A DNA stretch of 64,000 nucleotides from GCA-2732755 sp965228265 (GTDB taxonomy: Bacteria; Planctomycetota; Phycisphaerae; Phycisphaerales; UBA1924), in assembly GCA_965228265.1 (NCBI GenBank), contig OZ245804.1:620001-684000 (forward strand). The letters run 5' to 3'. This document shows, one piece after another, positions 1 through 8,744 of this stretch. The position numbers and the translations under genes were made by a program. The number at the start of each line of letters is the position of its first letter. Position 1 is the first letter of the stretch. The notes beneath the pieces are model-generated. The model was not told the origin of the DNA. It did not search any database and was given only the letters and a program-made list of their open reading frames with translations.

Positions 1-796
1 AAGCCTCGCCCGCCAGCGCCACGCTCCCGGTCGCGCTGGCCTTCTCGGGTGTGATCAGCCCCTCGCTGTCGGTCAGGCCCGTGACATCGAGCGTGATCTC
101 CGCTCGGCCCGACCAGTCGGGTGCCGCGACCGTGCTCGTCAGCGTGCCCGATGCCGGCCCGCCGACCGCGAGATCGAGCGCGCCCTCGATATCTCTGGCG
201 CCGTACTCCTCGCCCTCGGCGGTGATGTACACGACGCTCAGCCCTTGGGCGCGGAGCTTGCCCGCCAGCGAAGCAGGCAGACGCACCGGCCCCTCCGACT
301 TGGGCGCCGGCTCCTTGCTCTTGGGCTCGAGACCGCCCAGCGGCCCCTCGCGCTCGTCGATCGTCACATCGCCCGAGACCGTGATCGTGCCCAGGTCTTT
401 CCAGTTCAGCGCCAGCCCGAGAAGAGACCGGTCCGTGCGGATATCGACGTCGGCGATCTCGCGCAGCGAGCCATCGACAATGCGCAGGCTCCTGACGCTC
501 TGCCCGCCGACCCAGCTCAGCCCGAGTTTCTCGATGCGTACGTTGCCGCCCAGGGCTTCCGAGAGTCTCGACTCGACCGCGCCCTTGCCGACACGCCCGA
601 CGATCGTGGGCGCCGCGCCGACGAGCACGACCAGAGCCGCCGCCGTGACGATGGCGATCTTGCGCTTGCGCCCGCGCTTCTTGCCCGGGCCGCCGACGGG
701 TTCGACGACCTCCATGCGCTCGGCCTGCTCCTCACGCTGGCGCGACGAGAGCGACCCGGATCCACCAAGCTCCAACGAACGTCCCTGCTCGCTCAC
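1..796 (-). CDS. AsmA-like envelope protein, 3' end missing (cut by left edge)
   Basis: The minus frame is open from a GTG at 796 to the window edge, about 265 residues. A charged cytoplasmic tail of roughly 35 residues ends in a basic KKRGRKRK patch. One membrane segment (KIAIVTAAALVVLVGAAP) follows, then an extracytoplasmic region rich in beta-like patterns (IRIEKLGLSW-type strands). This single N-terminal anchor plus long repetitive beta domain is the architecture of AsmA/TamB-like proteins that act in envelope lipid or protein transport. The GTG is chosen because GGAGAG lies a few bases upstream. The gene follows nusG after a terminator, so it is probably transcribed separately. The family assignment rests on architecture only. 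Confidence 0.65.
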   Translation of the reverse strand, partial: MSEQGRSLELGGSGSLSSRQREEQAERMEVVEPVGGPGKKRGRKRKIAIVTAAALVVLVGAAPTIVGRVGKGAVESRLSEALGGNVRIEKLGLSWVGGQSVRSLRIVDGSLREIADVDIRTDRSLLGLALNWKDLGTITVSGDVTIDEREGPLGGLEPKSKEPAPKSEGPVRLPASLAGKLRAQGLSVVYITAEGEEYGARDIEGALDLAVGGPASGTLTSTVAAPDWSGRAEITLDVTGLTDSEGLITPEKASATGSVALAGEA

Positions 797-859
797 GCAA
801 TCTCTCCACTGGCTCCGCCACCAAAACAGCCTATGCCCAAGCCCGCCCGAGGTGTCATA

Positions 860-890
860 AAAGAATCGGCGGCCCCCGATAGGGACCGCC
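860..890 (-). terminator. Rho-independent terminator after nusG
   Basis: On the minus strand a GGCGG stem with a CCC/GGG extension closes a short TATC loop and is followed by GATTCTTTTATG. It lies 34 bases beyond the nusG stop, so it separates the secE-nusG unit from the AsmA-like gene. Confidence 0.6.
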
Positions 891-923
891 GTAAATGATT
901 TCTCATTGCATGTGAGGCGAAAG

Positions 924-1658
924 TCAGGCGTCGGACGTCTTGACGATCTGCCATTCCTCGAGCTCGACCGGGGCCTGACGACCGAAGATCGTGACCAGAA
1001 CACGGACCAGGCCCTTCTCGGGGAGCAGTTCGTCGACCGAGCCCTCGTAGCCCTCGAACGGGCCTTCCTTGATCGTGACCGCCTCGCCCTTCTCGAAGGT
1101 CAGCTTCACCGTCGGCTCGTCCTCGGGCTTCTTGCTGTCCTGGAGCATCTTCTCGATCTCGTGCTGCTGCAGCGGCGTCGGACGCCCGGCTGTGCCCACG
1201 AAATCGCCCACGCCCGTGGTCTCCTTGATCAGGAAGAACACGTCCTGCGGGATTCGGCCGTCCTCCTCGAGGCGCATCTCGACGAAGACGTAGCCCGGGT
1301 AGAGCTTGGTCTGGGTGATCCGCTGCTTGCCGCCCTTGATGGTCTTGGTCTTCTCCATCGGGACAAGGATGCGGTTGACGAGGTGGCCCATGTTCTCGAT
1401 CTGGACCTTGCGCAGGAGGGTCTCGCGGACCGAGCTCTCCTTGTTCGAGGCCACGCGGAGCACGAACCAGTCCATGCCCTCGTGGCGGACGGGCTCGTCG
1501 TCGCCGATCAGGTCGGCCTTCTCGTTGGGCTTGCCGTCGAGCGCGGGCTCGGTCGGAGCGGGAGCGGCTTCGGGCTTGGCCTCCGATTCGCTCTGAGGGG
1601 TCTCGGGCTGATCACCCTCGACCGTTCCGTTCTGATGCGGCATGTCGTGCTCAGCCAT
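924..1658 (-). CDS. nusG: Transcription antitermination/elongation factor NusG
   Basis: The 244-residue protein binds RNA polymerase and links it to Rho or the ribosome. After an acidic, low-complexity N-terminal extension of about 60 residues comes the NGN domain (starting WFVLRVASNKE, with YPGYVFVEM). A C-terminal KOW domain follows (VTIKEGPFEGYEGSV, ending VELEEWQIV). NusG is usually near 180 residues, so the extension is the unusual part. The ATG at 1658 is preferred over an in-frame TTG at 1679 because AAAGGGAA sits upstream of it. It is downstream of secE in the same direction, the classical secE-nusG pair, but rplK does not follow it here. Confidence 0.97.
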   Translation of the reverse strand: MAEHDMPHQNGTVEGDQPETPQSESEAKPEAAPAPTEPALDGKPNEKADLIGDDEPVRHEGMDWFVLRVASNKESSVRETLLRKVQIENMGHLVNRILVPMEKTKTIKGGKQRITQTKLYPGYVFVEMRLEEDGRIPQDVFFLIKETTGVGDFVGTAGRPTPLQQHEIEKMLQDSKKPEDEPTVKLTFEKGEAVTIKEGPFEGYEGSVDELLPEKGLVRVLVTIFGRQAPVELEEWQIVKTSDA

Positions 1659-1733
1659 GGATGTACCGTTCCCTTTCAACCTGAATCATATTGCGTGCGA
1701 TCTGTCGGCTGATCTGGGGGCACCGAGCGGGCG

Positions 1734-2432
1734 TCAGCCCTGGAGCACACCGATCAGCTTGAAGAACGCGCCGAAGCCGTAGTCGATCACGAAGATAATC
1801 ATCGCCAGAAGGAACGAGGCGATCACGACCACCATCGTGGAGCCCTGGACCTCTTTGCGGGTCGACCAGTTGACCTTCTTCATCTCGCCGTCGGTCGCGA
1901 TCAGGAACTCCACCGTGCGGCGCTGCATCGCGACGAACAGATAGATCAGCACCGCACCGATGAGGATGATCACGCCCGCCACGCTCGCCTGAACGTAGAT
2001 CACGTCGAAGGCGGCGATGCCGACCGCGGAGACCACCTCGGCCCTGAACGGGGCGTCCTGCCCGACGATGTTCTCGTTGACGACGCTCCTGGCGCTCTCG
2101 ACGATCTGATCGTCGTTCATCCGGATGTTCGAGATGATCGCCGAGCCCGTCCGGGCATCGCCCGTCAGGAAGCTCTCGACCGTCGCGGTCCCGATGAGCT
2201 CGTCCTCAGACTCGACCGACGCGCCGGGCTGGTACAGATCGACCTGCACACCCTCGGCGAGTGTCCCGTCGACCGCGGCGAGATTCAGCGTATACGTGGG
2301 CTTGGGCGGCACATAGGTGGACGCCTGGTTCCAGGCCCACATCGCCCCCGAGAGCACCAGCGCCCCGGCGAAGATCGCCGTCAGCACCCGCACCCAGTAA
2401 CCCTGTCCCGGCTTGTAAACACCGACGCTCAT
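1734..2432 (-). CDS. secE: Preprotein translocase subunit SecE, enlarged form
   Basis: The 232-residue protein is the SecE subunit that clamps SecY in the SecYEG protein-export channel. The conserved part is C-terminal: an amphipathic stretch (EFLIATDGEMKKVNWSTRKEV, about residues 174-195) and a last membrane helix (about 197-222). Unlike the common 60-70 residue SecE, it has a first membrane helix near residues 14-33, then about 100 polar residues predicted outside the cytoplasm, then a second helix near 144-168. The gene lies between tRNA-Trp and nusG, the usual bacterial place, which supports the call despite the extra region. The function of the inserted domain is unknown. Confidence 0.93.
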   Translation of the reverse strand: MSVGVYKPGQGYWVRVLTAIFAGALVLSGAMWAWNQASTYVPPKPTYTLNLAAVDGTLAEGVQVDLYQPGASVESEDELIGTATVESFLTGDARTGSAIISNIRMNDDQIVESARSVVNENIVGQDAPFRAEVVSAVGIAAFDVIYVQASVAGVIILIGAVLIYLFVAMQRRTVEFLIATDGEMKKVNWSTRKEVQGSTMVVVIASFLLAMIIFVIDYGFGAFFKLIGVLQG

Positions 2433-2469
2433 GTGTGCCCGTTTCGATTGCCGAGGCTTTCTGCCTCAA

Positions 2470-2543
2470 CACGCCAGAGAGGAATCGAACCCCTAACCTG
2501 CGGATTTGGAATCCGCTGCTCTACCTAATTGAGCTACTGGCGT
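2470..2543 (-). tRNA. tRNA-Trp (anticodon CCA)
   Basis: Minus-strand cloverleaf of 74 nt. The acceptor arms are ACGCCAG and CTGGCGT with discriminator G. The anticodon stem GCGGA/TCCGC closes the loop TTCCAAA, giving CCA. The T arm contains GGTTCGATTCC. The 3' CCA is not encoded. Its place between rpmG and secE is the common bacterial tuf-rpmG-trnW-secE-nusG order. Confidence 0.97.
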
Positions 2544-2561
2544 TCCGTGGCTTCGCCGTGA

Positions 2562-2632
2562 GGCATCAGGCACCAGGCATCAGGCACAAGTTCCAGTGAA
2601 CCCGAGTGCCCTGTGCCTGGTGCCCAGTGCCT
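2562..2632 (+). repeat. Heptanucleotide repeat in two inverted halves
   Basis: The left half is four tandem heptads (GGCATCA, GGCACCA, GGCATCA, GGCACAA; 2562-2589). The right half (2605-2632) is four heptads of the opposite orientation (AGTGCCC, TGTGCCT, GGTGCCC, AGTGCCT). The halves are imperfect reverse complements, so the transcript between rpmG and tRNA-Trp can fold into a long hairpin. A related heptad array occurs at 37958-38006. Confidence 0.8.
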
Positions 2633-2635
2633 CAC

Positions 2636-2818
2636 TTACTTCCGCTTGATCTTGTGCAGCGTGTGCTTGCGGAGACGCGGGGAGTACTTGCGGATCCCCT
2701 CCTTCATCTTCTCCGGCAAGCCGCCCTTCACATTCACCGAAGTCCGGTAGTTCAGGTCGTCACACTCGGTGCACTGAAGCCACACGTACTCGCGGGCTGC
2801 TGATTTTTTCTTGGCCAT
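2636..2818 (-). CDS. rpmG: 50S ribosomal protein L33
   Basis: The 60-residue basic protein matches L33 of the large ribosomal subunit: MAKKKSAAREYVWLQCTEC at the start and LRKHTLHKIKRK at the end. Zinc-type L33 has two CxxC knuckles. Here the first pair (CTEC) remains but the second has become SPRL, so zinc binding is probably lost although one half still looks zinc-type. The ATG at 2818 fits the family N-terminus and excludes an upstream in-frame extension. It lies between tuf and tRNA-Trp, as in many bacteria. Confidence 0.95.
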   Translation of the reverse strand: MAKKKSAAREYVWLQCTECDDLNYRTSVNVKGGLPEKMKEGIRKYSPRLRKHTLHKIKRK

Positions 2819-2891
2819 CGGGACACCCCGTTGTTTCCACGCGTCGCGGTCGGCGGACCCACCGCCCAACCAGACCACGTTCTTTGAAAGC

Positions 2892-2921
2892 CGGTCCGCC
2901 CGCTTTCACGAGCGGACCGGT
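2892..2921 (-). terminator. Strong stem-loop after tuf, possible attenuator
   Basis: A perfect 9-bp inverted repeat (CCGGTCCGC / GCGGACCGG) with a 12-base loop lies between the tuf stop and the rpmG start. The trailing bases are CTTTC, not a clear T run. It may be a weak terminator or an RNA-processing site that lowers rpmG expression relative to tuf. Confidence 0.4.
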
Positions 2922-2950
2922 GAGAATCAATCTGACGGCGATCCCGAGTC

Positions 2951-4150
2951 TTACTCGATGATCGCGGTCACCGTGCCCGAACCGATGGTCCGGCCGCCCT
3001 CGCGGACAGCGAAGCGGAGGCCTTCCTCGATGGCCACCGGCTTGTCACCAAGGTCGACCTCGACCTCGATGTTGTCGCCAGGCATGCACATCTCGGCGCC
3101 GCCGAGCAGCTTGATCGAGCCGGTCACGTCCGTCGTGCGGAAGAAGAACTGCGGACGGTAGTTCGAGAAGAACGGGGTGTGACGGCCGCCCTCGTCCTTG
3201 GTCAGGACGTAGACCTGACCCTTGAACTTGGTGTGGGGCTTGATCGAACCCGGCTTGCAGATGACCTGACCGCGCTGGATCTGGTCCTTCTCAACGCCGC
3301 GGAGCAGGATACCGACGTTGTCGCCGGCCATGCCCTGATCGAGCGTCTTGTTGAACATCTCGACGCCCGTGACGGTCGTCTTCTGGTTCGGCGCCAGACC
3401 GACGATCTCGGCCTCGTCGCCAACCTTGACGACGCCACGCTCGATACGACCCGTTGCCACGGTACCACGGCCCTTGATCGAGAACACGTCCTCGACGGCG
3501 ACCAGGTAGGGCTTGTCGGCCTCACGCGCCGGCTCGGGGATGTAGCTGTCGAGCGCGTCGAACAGCTCATCGAGCGGCTTGCAGATCTCGTCGTCGCCCG
3601 GGTTCTCCAGGGCGGCCTTCGACTGGCCCCGGATGATCGGGGTGTCGTCGCCCGGGAACTCGTACTTGTCGAGAAGCTCGCGGATTTCCATCTCGACGAG
3701 GTCGGCAAGCTCCGGATCGTCGACGAGGTCGACCTTGTTCATGAACACGACGATGTAGGGCACACCCACCTGACGGGCGAGCAGCACGTGCTCACGAGTC
3801 TGGGGCATCGGGCCCGAGTCGGCGGCCACAACGAGAATCGCGCCGTCCATCTGGGCCGCACCCGTGATCATGTTCTTCACGAAGTCGGCGTGGCCCGGGC
3901 AGTCCACGTGAGCGTAGTGACGGGTCTCGGTCTCGTACTCGACGTGCGACGAATGGATCGTCACCGTCTTGTTCGAGTCACGAACCGTACCGCCCTTGGT
4001 GATGTCCGCGTAGCTCTTGGCTTCGCTGAGACCCTTTGCTGCTGCTCGCGCCACAAGCGCCGCCGTGAGCGTGCTCTTGCCGTGGTCAATGTGACCGATC
4101 GTGCCGACGTTCACGTGCGGCTTGGTGCGCTCGAATACACCCTTGGCCAT
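2951..4150 (-). CDS. tuf: Translation elongation factor Tu
   Basis: The 399-residue GTPase delivers aminoacyl-tRNA to the ribosome. GTPase motifs are present in order: GHIDHGKST (P-loop), DCPGHADF (switch II), NKVD (guanine specificity) and a GQSKAAL element. The beta-barrel domains 2 and 3 follow (GRGTVATGRIERG; FRTTDVTG), and the protein ends in GSGTVTAIIE-like family sequence. The start ATG at 4150 is set by the conserved MAKGVFERTKPHVNVGTIG and by GGAGG upstream. tRNA-Thr precedes it and rpmG follows. fusA and rps genes are not adjacent, so this is the tuf-secE-nusG type of locus. Confidence 0.98.
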   Translation of the reverse strand: MAKGVFERTKPHVNVGTIGHIDHGKSTLTAALVARAAAKGLSEAKSYADITKGGTVRDSNKTVTIHSSHVEYETETRHYAHVDCPGHADFVKNMITGAAQMDGAILVVAADSGPMPQTREHVLLARQVGVPYIVVFMNKVDLVDDPELADLVEMEIRELLDKYEFPGDDTPIIRGQSKAALENPGDDEICKPLDELFDALDSYIPEPAREADKPYLVAVEDVFSIKGRGTVATGRIERGVVKVGDEAEIVGLAPNQKTTVTGVEMFNKTLDQGMAGDNVGILLRGVEKDQIQRGQVICKPGSIKPHTKFKGQVYVLTKDEGGRHTPFFSNYRPQFFFRTTDVTGSIKLLGGAEMCMPGDNIEVEVDLGDKPVAIEEGLRFAVREGGRTIGSGTVTAIIE

Positions 4151-4430
4151 AGCCCTGAACCTCCAAATCCGAGCAGTCCGAGCCCTCAACCGTTGACGGG
4201 CCCGCCGCTGCGAACGACTTACTTCTTGAGCCGGTTTCGACCGACCCGAACCAGCCCGCGGGCGAGGCTGACGCTATGCGCCGCTCGACCGTGAGCACCT
4301 CAACAAACAATTCGACCCGCACCGCCTCAGCCCGGAAGCCGAGCGCCTTGGGTCACCACCCGACCCACATATAGCCGGTCAATGAGCATAGGTGCCGAGA
4401 ACGTCACCGTCTCGCCACCGATGAACACAA

Positions 4431-4502
4431 AGCCGCTGGTGGGATTTGAACCCACGACCTCACCCTTACCAAGGGTGCGCTCTACCACTGAGCTACAGCG
4501 GC
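4431..4502 (-). tRNA. tRNA-Thr (anticodon GGT)
   Basis: Minus-strand cloverleaf of 72 nt. The acceptor arms are GCCGCTG / CAGCGGC. The anticodon stem CACCC/GGGTG closes the loop TTGGTAA, giving GGT. The T arm has GGTTCAAATCC. It is upstream of tuf in the same direction, a common arrangement, and may share its transcript. Confidence 0.97.
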
Positions 4503-4733
4503 CTCGTCCCGGCCCACCGCCGAGTTGAGGATCCGATCCTAGCCAGAGCCCAATCGCGGTCAACGATCAGGCACCCTCCGAAACCACCATTCCTCTCAAC
4601 GTCCGCATACCACCACCCGGACCCCGCCCAGCTTGCCCAGCCCGTCCACCCCGATCTCAAGCCCCGATCAGCACCCGCCCGCCGCCGGCACGACACCGAT
4701 CTCCGCGCACCCTCTGGGAAACCGGAGATACGC

Positions 4734-6542
4734 ATGCACATCCAAAGACCCGCACACGCCCTCCTCTTGGCCGCCGCCCTCTGCCAGGCCCCCGCTGCCC
4801 TCGCCCAGGGCATCTACGCCGAGGTCTACGACCAGACCAACGCCCGCTGGAACGCCCTTCCGGGCTTCCCGAGCAAGGCCGCGGGCCAACCGGGACTCCC
4901 CTCGGGCTCCGATCTCACGATCGAGGTCCAGGGCTCGGACACCATCCGTGTCTACTCCGACAGCCCCACCACCACCGATATCGGGGTGATCACTCTTGAC
5001 GCCCAGCCGGGCATGGCCCCGACGCTCCTGATCGGCAAGCCCAGCCTCCCTCAACCCAACGCCAACGCCCCGCTCGACCAGCTCGGCTGCCGGACCCTCG
5101 CGGGCATCAAGGCCGACGAAAGGACCCGGGCCCAGATTTTCGCCAAGCACATCTCTGGGCCGGGCGTCGAGGTCCACCGCCTCGTCCGGCTCGATCTCAC
5201 GGGCGATCTCGATGCGCCGATCGTCCACTGGGGTGACACAGCGACACCCCCGCCGAGCATCGGTGTGATCGACATCGACGGCTCGGTGACGCCCAAGGGC
5301 TCGGTCGCGGCGTACAACGGGAGCATCGGTGCGGTCACGATCGGGGGCGATTTCAACGGTCAGCTCTCGGCCCGCCGGGGCCCGATCACCTCGCTCAGCG
5401 TCTCGGGCGACATGGGCTCGGAAGGTCGACCCGCGGTCTGGGCGTCGGCCCCGCTGGGCAGCTTCGCGATCGAGCGTGTGACTGTCGCAGGCGACATCGG
5501 CCGACCGGGCGAGCTGGCCGACATCATCACCGCCGGCGCGATCCTCACGATCGAGGCTGACGAAATCCATGCCAACATCGATCTCGAGACCGACCCAGCT
5601 GTCCCGGGCTTCCTCGCGGGTGTGACTACGCGCACGGGCGGCTACGAGGGCCTGCTCCGCGCCCGCACGCTCACCAGCTTCGGCGGGTGGAGCGTGGCGC
5701 CCTGCATGCTCTCGATCGCGGGGGACTTCTCGGGCGAGATGATCTTTACCAACGCGATCCGCAACGAGCGGGCCGCCGGCCCGGAGATCGACATCGCCGG
5801 GAGTGTGACCGAGGGCTCGAGCATCATCGTGGGCGCGATGCCCGTCACCAACACGGGCATGCCTTCGAGCGAGATCCTTGTTCGAGGCGAGCAGGGGCTG
5901 CAGGGTCAGATCATCGTGGGCAAGGGCCAGGTCACCGACTTCCCGGGCGACGCGGCCGTGCGCGTGGGTGTCGGTTCGCCCAGCATCGTGACCAGCGCCT
6001 CGAAGTTCTACGACATCCCCTTCGCCGATTTCGGCGGCGGCTCTGTCGGCATCGCGCCGTTCAACTTCCACACCACCGAGAGCTGGCCCCATCACAACGC
6101 CACAGTCACGCTCGCGCAGAACGAGCTGCTCGTCGCGGTCGCGCCGCGGTTCTTCGGCCCCGTCTTCACCGACACAAGCGCGCAGATGATCGTTGAGCAT
6201 CTCGAGCCGGGCGCACAGACCTGGACCGACCGCTCCGCGGATTTCTACGTCGAAGCCTCAGCCGACGAGACCGGCGACCGCACGATCGTCGTGCACGCCG
6301 ACGGGACCGCCAGCTTCACCGCGGGCCAGTGGCGACTGCGCCCGGTCGACGGCACGCTGCTCTCAGCACGAGCCATCGGCACGCCCGAGGTCCGCTTCGT
6401 GAGCGAGTACGACGACGACACGTACCGCTTCACCGTCGAGGGCGGCTCAGACTGCCCGCTGCCCCGCGGCATCGCCCAGACCGTCGACAACCCCATCACC
6501 TTCGCCGACGGCGACGGGATTATCAGGGCGAATTGTCCGTAA
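4734..6542 (+). CDS. Secreted repetitive beta-rich protein of unknown function
   Basis: The 602-residue product starts at an ATG preceded by GGAGA and has a signal peptide (MHIQRPAHALLLAAALCQAPAA, cleavage after ALA). The body contains recurring short beta units such as IGVIDIDGSV, IGAVTIGGDF, ITSLSVSGDM and FAIERVTVAGDIG. These look like successive rungs of a solenoid or a polymer-forming fold. It has no dockerin tail and no PEP-CTERM-like end; the C-terminus is DGIIRANCP. No enzyme motif is visible. It is followed by another secreted protein in the same direction, so an extracellular structural role is a reasonable guess only. Confidence 0.75.
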   Translation: MHIQRPAHALLLAAALCQAPAALAQGIYAEVYDQTNARWNALPGFPSKAAGQPGLPSGSDLTIEVQGSDTIRVYSDSPTTTDIGVITLDAQPGMAPTLLIGKPSLPQPNANAPLDQLGCRTLAGIKADERTRAQIFAKHISGPGVEVHRLVRLDLTGDLDAPIVHWGDTATPPPSIGVIDIDGSVTPKGSVAAYNGSIGAVTIGGDFNGQLSARRGPITSLSVSGDMGSEGRPAVWASAPLGSFAIERVTVAGDIGRPGELADIITAGAILTIEADEIHANIDLETDPAVPGFLAGVTTRTGGYEGLLRARTLTSFGGWSVAPCMLSIAGDFSGEMIFTNAIRNERAAGPEIDIAGSVTEGSSIIVGAMPVTNTGMPSSEILVRGEQGLQGQIIVGKGQVTDFPGDAAVRVGVGSPSIVTSASKFYDIPFADFGGGSVGIAPFNFHTTESWPHHNATVTLAQNELLVAVAPRFFGPVFTDTSAQMIVEHLEPGAQTWTDRSADFYVEASADETGDRTIVVHADGTASFTAGQWRLRPVDGTLLSARAIGTPEVRFVSEYDDDTYRFTVEGGSDCPLPRGIAQTVDNPITFADGDGIIRANCP

Positions 6543-6737
6543 TTCGGACGCACCGAAACGCCCGCACGTCAGAGAACTGCCAGACTGCCCACTTTCACGC
6601 TGAGAGGAGTGCCGATCCCCTCGAAGCACTGGTATTTGAGGCAACTTCGGGGCACACTCAAGCGTACAGACCACTGGCCCCGGGCATTTCCGCGCGATCG
6701 GGCCTGTCCAAAGAACGCACCAGCCGGAGAGATGTTC

Positions 6738-8666
6738 ATGCCCCTGCGCCGACCGCTGCCCTGCCTGCTTCTTGCGATGCTCGCCGGCTCCGCAGCCGCG
6801 CAGCAGGCCAACCGCGTGCCGACGACAGCAGAGGTCGCCAGCGTACGCACATCACTTGGCGCGATGAAGCTGACAATCGCCAACCCCGCGGCCCGTGAAT
6901 CGCTCGCGGCTGTGCAGGACCTTTCCCCGGGCAAGCCTGGAGTGGCGGCCGATCCGATCACGCTGACAAGCCGCGTGTACGTGCAAGCGAGCGACGAGGC
7001 GCTGCGCGCGTTGACCGATGCGGGCTACGTGCTGACGCCCGCGCCGGCGGGCTTCGTCACCATCGACACGGGCTCGATCGCAAGCGCAAACGAGTTGGTT
7101 CACGCGATCGCGGACATGCCCGGCGTTGCGAGCGCGTCTGTCGAAGCGCGGGCCGAGCTCGGGCCCCGCAACAGCCTCAACGACGAGTTCTACCCGCTCG
7201 CCTGGCACCTCTTCAACGAGGACTCCGAGGGCCACGACGTCAACGCCGAGGGCGCGTGGAAGATGGGCTACACGGGCCAGGGCATCACGATCGGCGTGAT
7301 CGACTCGGGCGTCTACGGCTTCCATCCGGACATGGCGGGCAAACGCAACGCCGACCTCACGCAGGCCGGGCCTTCGTCGTTCCACGGCACGGGCGTGGCG
7401 GGCATCGCGGTCGCCATCGGTGACAACGAAGAGGGCGCTGCTGGCATCGCGCACGGCGCGGACTACGGCAGCCTGTACTACTCCGCGTCGGGCGTGGCGA
7501 GCGTCAACGCCGAGGCCTTTGCGCGGCGCAACGACATCGCCGACATCAAGAACAACTCATGGGGCCCCTTCGACAACGGTCAGCTCCGCTCGATCAGCGA
7601 CATCGAGAACGAGGCGCTTATCACCGCTGCGACGACCGGACGCGACGGCAAGGGCACGATCTTCGTCTGGGCTGCGGGCAACGGCGGGGCCGCGGATCGC
7701 GTCGATTACGACCCCTACGCATCCAGCCCCTACACCATCGCCATCGGCGCCATCACGCACGAGGCCGAGCGCGCCAGCTACTCCGAGCGCGGCTCGTCGC
7801 TCTTTGCCGTCACCTACTCCGACGGCTCGGGCCGCTCGATCGTCTCGACCGCCAACTCGTCTTCGCAGCCCTATACCTTCAACTTCGGGGGCACCAGTGC
7901 CGCGGCTCCGCTCGCCTCGGGGCTCATCGCGCTCTGCCTCGAAGCCAACCCGGATCTCACCTGGCGCGATGTGCAGCACCTGATCGTCGAGGCCGCCGAG
8001 CCCGTCGATGAGGCCGACGCCGACTGGACCACCAACGGCGCGGGCATCCCTATCAACCACAACTACGGCTTCGGTCAGCTCGACGCGGTCCGCATGGTCA
8101 ACGCCGCCCTCAACTGGTCGCCTGTCGCCCCGCAGGTAATGCTCGATGCGGGCGTCATCGAGCAGTCGATCGACATCCCCGACAACGACCCCGCCGGCAT
8201 CGACATCCCCTTCGAGGTGACGGACAACATCGTCATCGAGCACGTCATCGCCGACATCGCGATCAGCGGCACGTACATCGGCGACCTGCAGATCACACTC
8301 ACGAGCCCGGACGGCACCGCATCGATCCTGCACACGCAGCACAACAACTCGGCCGACGAGATGGACCACATCTTCCACTCCGTGCGCACGTGGGGCGAAC
8401 AAGCCGCCGGCACATGGACACTCAACATCGCCGACCTCGCCGAGCAGGACACGCACACGCTGACTCGCTTCGCGCTCAGCTTCCTCGGCACCGAGTTCGA
8501 CTGCCCCGCCGACCAAGACGGCGACAACGTCCTCACCACCGACGACTTCCTCGCCTGGCTCACCAACTACCAGAACGGCGACATGCAAGCCGACCTCAAC
8601 GGCAACGGCACGCTCGAGCCCGCAGACTTCTCGGCCTGGGTGCAGGCGTACAACACGGGCTGCTGA
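6738..8666 (+). CDS. Secreted subtilisin-like serine protease with P-domain and GC-type dockerin tail
   Basis: The 642-residue protein has a signal peptide ending SAAAQ, a propeptide of about 140 residues, then an S8 peptidase domain with the triad D189 (GVIDSG), H216 (FHGTG) and S387 (GGTSAAAP). The oxyanion Asn is in AAGNGG. A proprotein-convertase type P domain follows (about residues 475-590; SGTYIGDLQITLTSP, GTWTLNIAD), giving a kexin/furin-like layout. The C-terminus has two dockerin-like repeats (DQDGDN..., DLNGNGTLEPADFSAWV) and ends in Gly-Cys, probably for surface attachment. The ATG at 6738 has GGAGA seven bases upstream; the ATG at 6732 is too close to it. Confidence 0.93.
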   Translation: MPLRRPLPCLLLAMLAGSAAAQQANRVPTTAEVASVRTSLGAMKLTIANPAARESLAAVQDLSPGKPGVAADPITLTSRVYVQASDEALRALTDAGYVLTPAPAGFVTIDTGSIASANELVHAIADMPGVASASVEARAELGPRNSLNDEFYPLAWHLFNEDSEGHDVNAEGAWKMGYTGQGITIGVIDSGVYGFHPDMAGKRNADLTQAGPSSFHGTGVAGIAVAIGDNEEGAAGIAHGADYGSLYYSASGVASVNAEAFARRNDIADIKNNSWGPFDNGQLRSISDIENEALITAATTGRDGKGTIFVWAAGNGGAADRVDYDPYASSPYTIAIGAITHEAERASYSERGSSLFAVTYSDGSGRSIVSTANSSSQPYTFNFGGTSAAAPLASGLIALCLEANPDLTWRDVQHLIVEAAEPVDEADADWTTNGAGIPINHNYGFGQLDAVRMVNAALNWSPVAPQVMLDAGVIEQSIDIPDNDPAGIDIPFEVTDNIVIEHVIADIAISGTYIGDLQITLTSPDGTASILHTQHNNSADEMDHIFHSVRTWGEQAAGTWTLNIADLAEQDTHTLTRFALSFLGTEFDCPADQDGDNVLTTDDFLAWLTNYQNGDMQADLNGNGTLEPADFSAWVQAYNTGC

Positions 8667-8729
8667 GACCTCAACTCCCCGCCTCGGTGGGGGCGGCGCC
8701 TTGCCACCCATCTACTCTCCCCTCATTGC

Positions 8730-8735
8730 TACCTA
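8730..8735 (+). promoter_or_regulatory. Possible -10 box of a leaderless prenyltransferase transcript
   Basis: TACCTA lies nine bases before the ATG at 8745, and no Shine-Dalgarno sequence intervenes. No convincing -35 box is visible. A transcript would start at or next to the start codon. Confidence 0.3.
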
Positions 8736-8744
8736 GCCTTTGCT

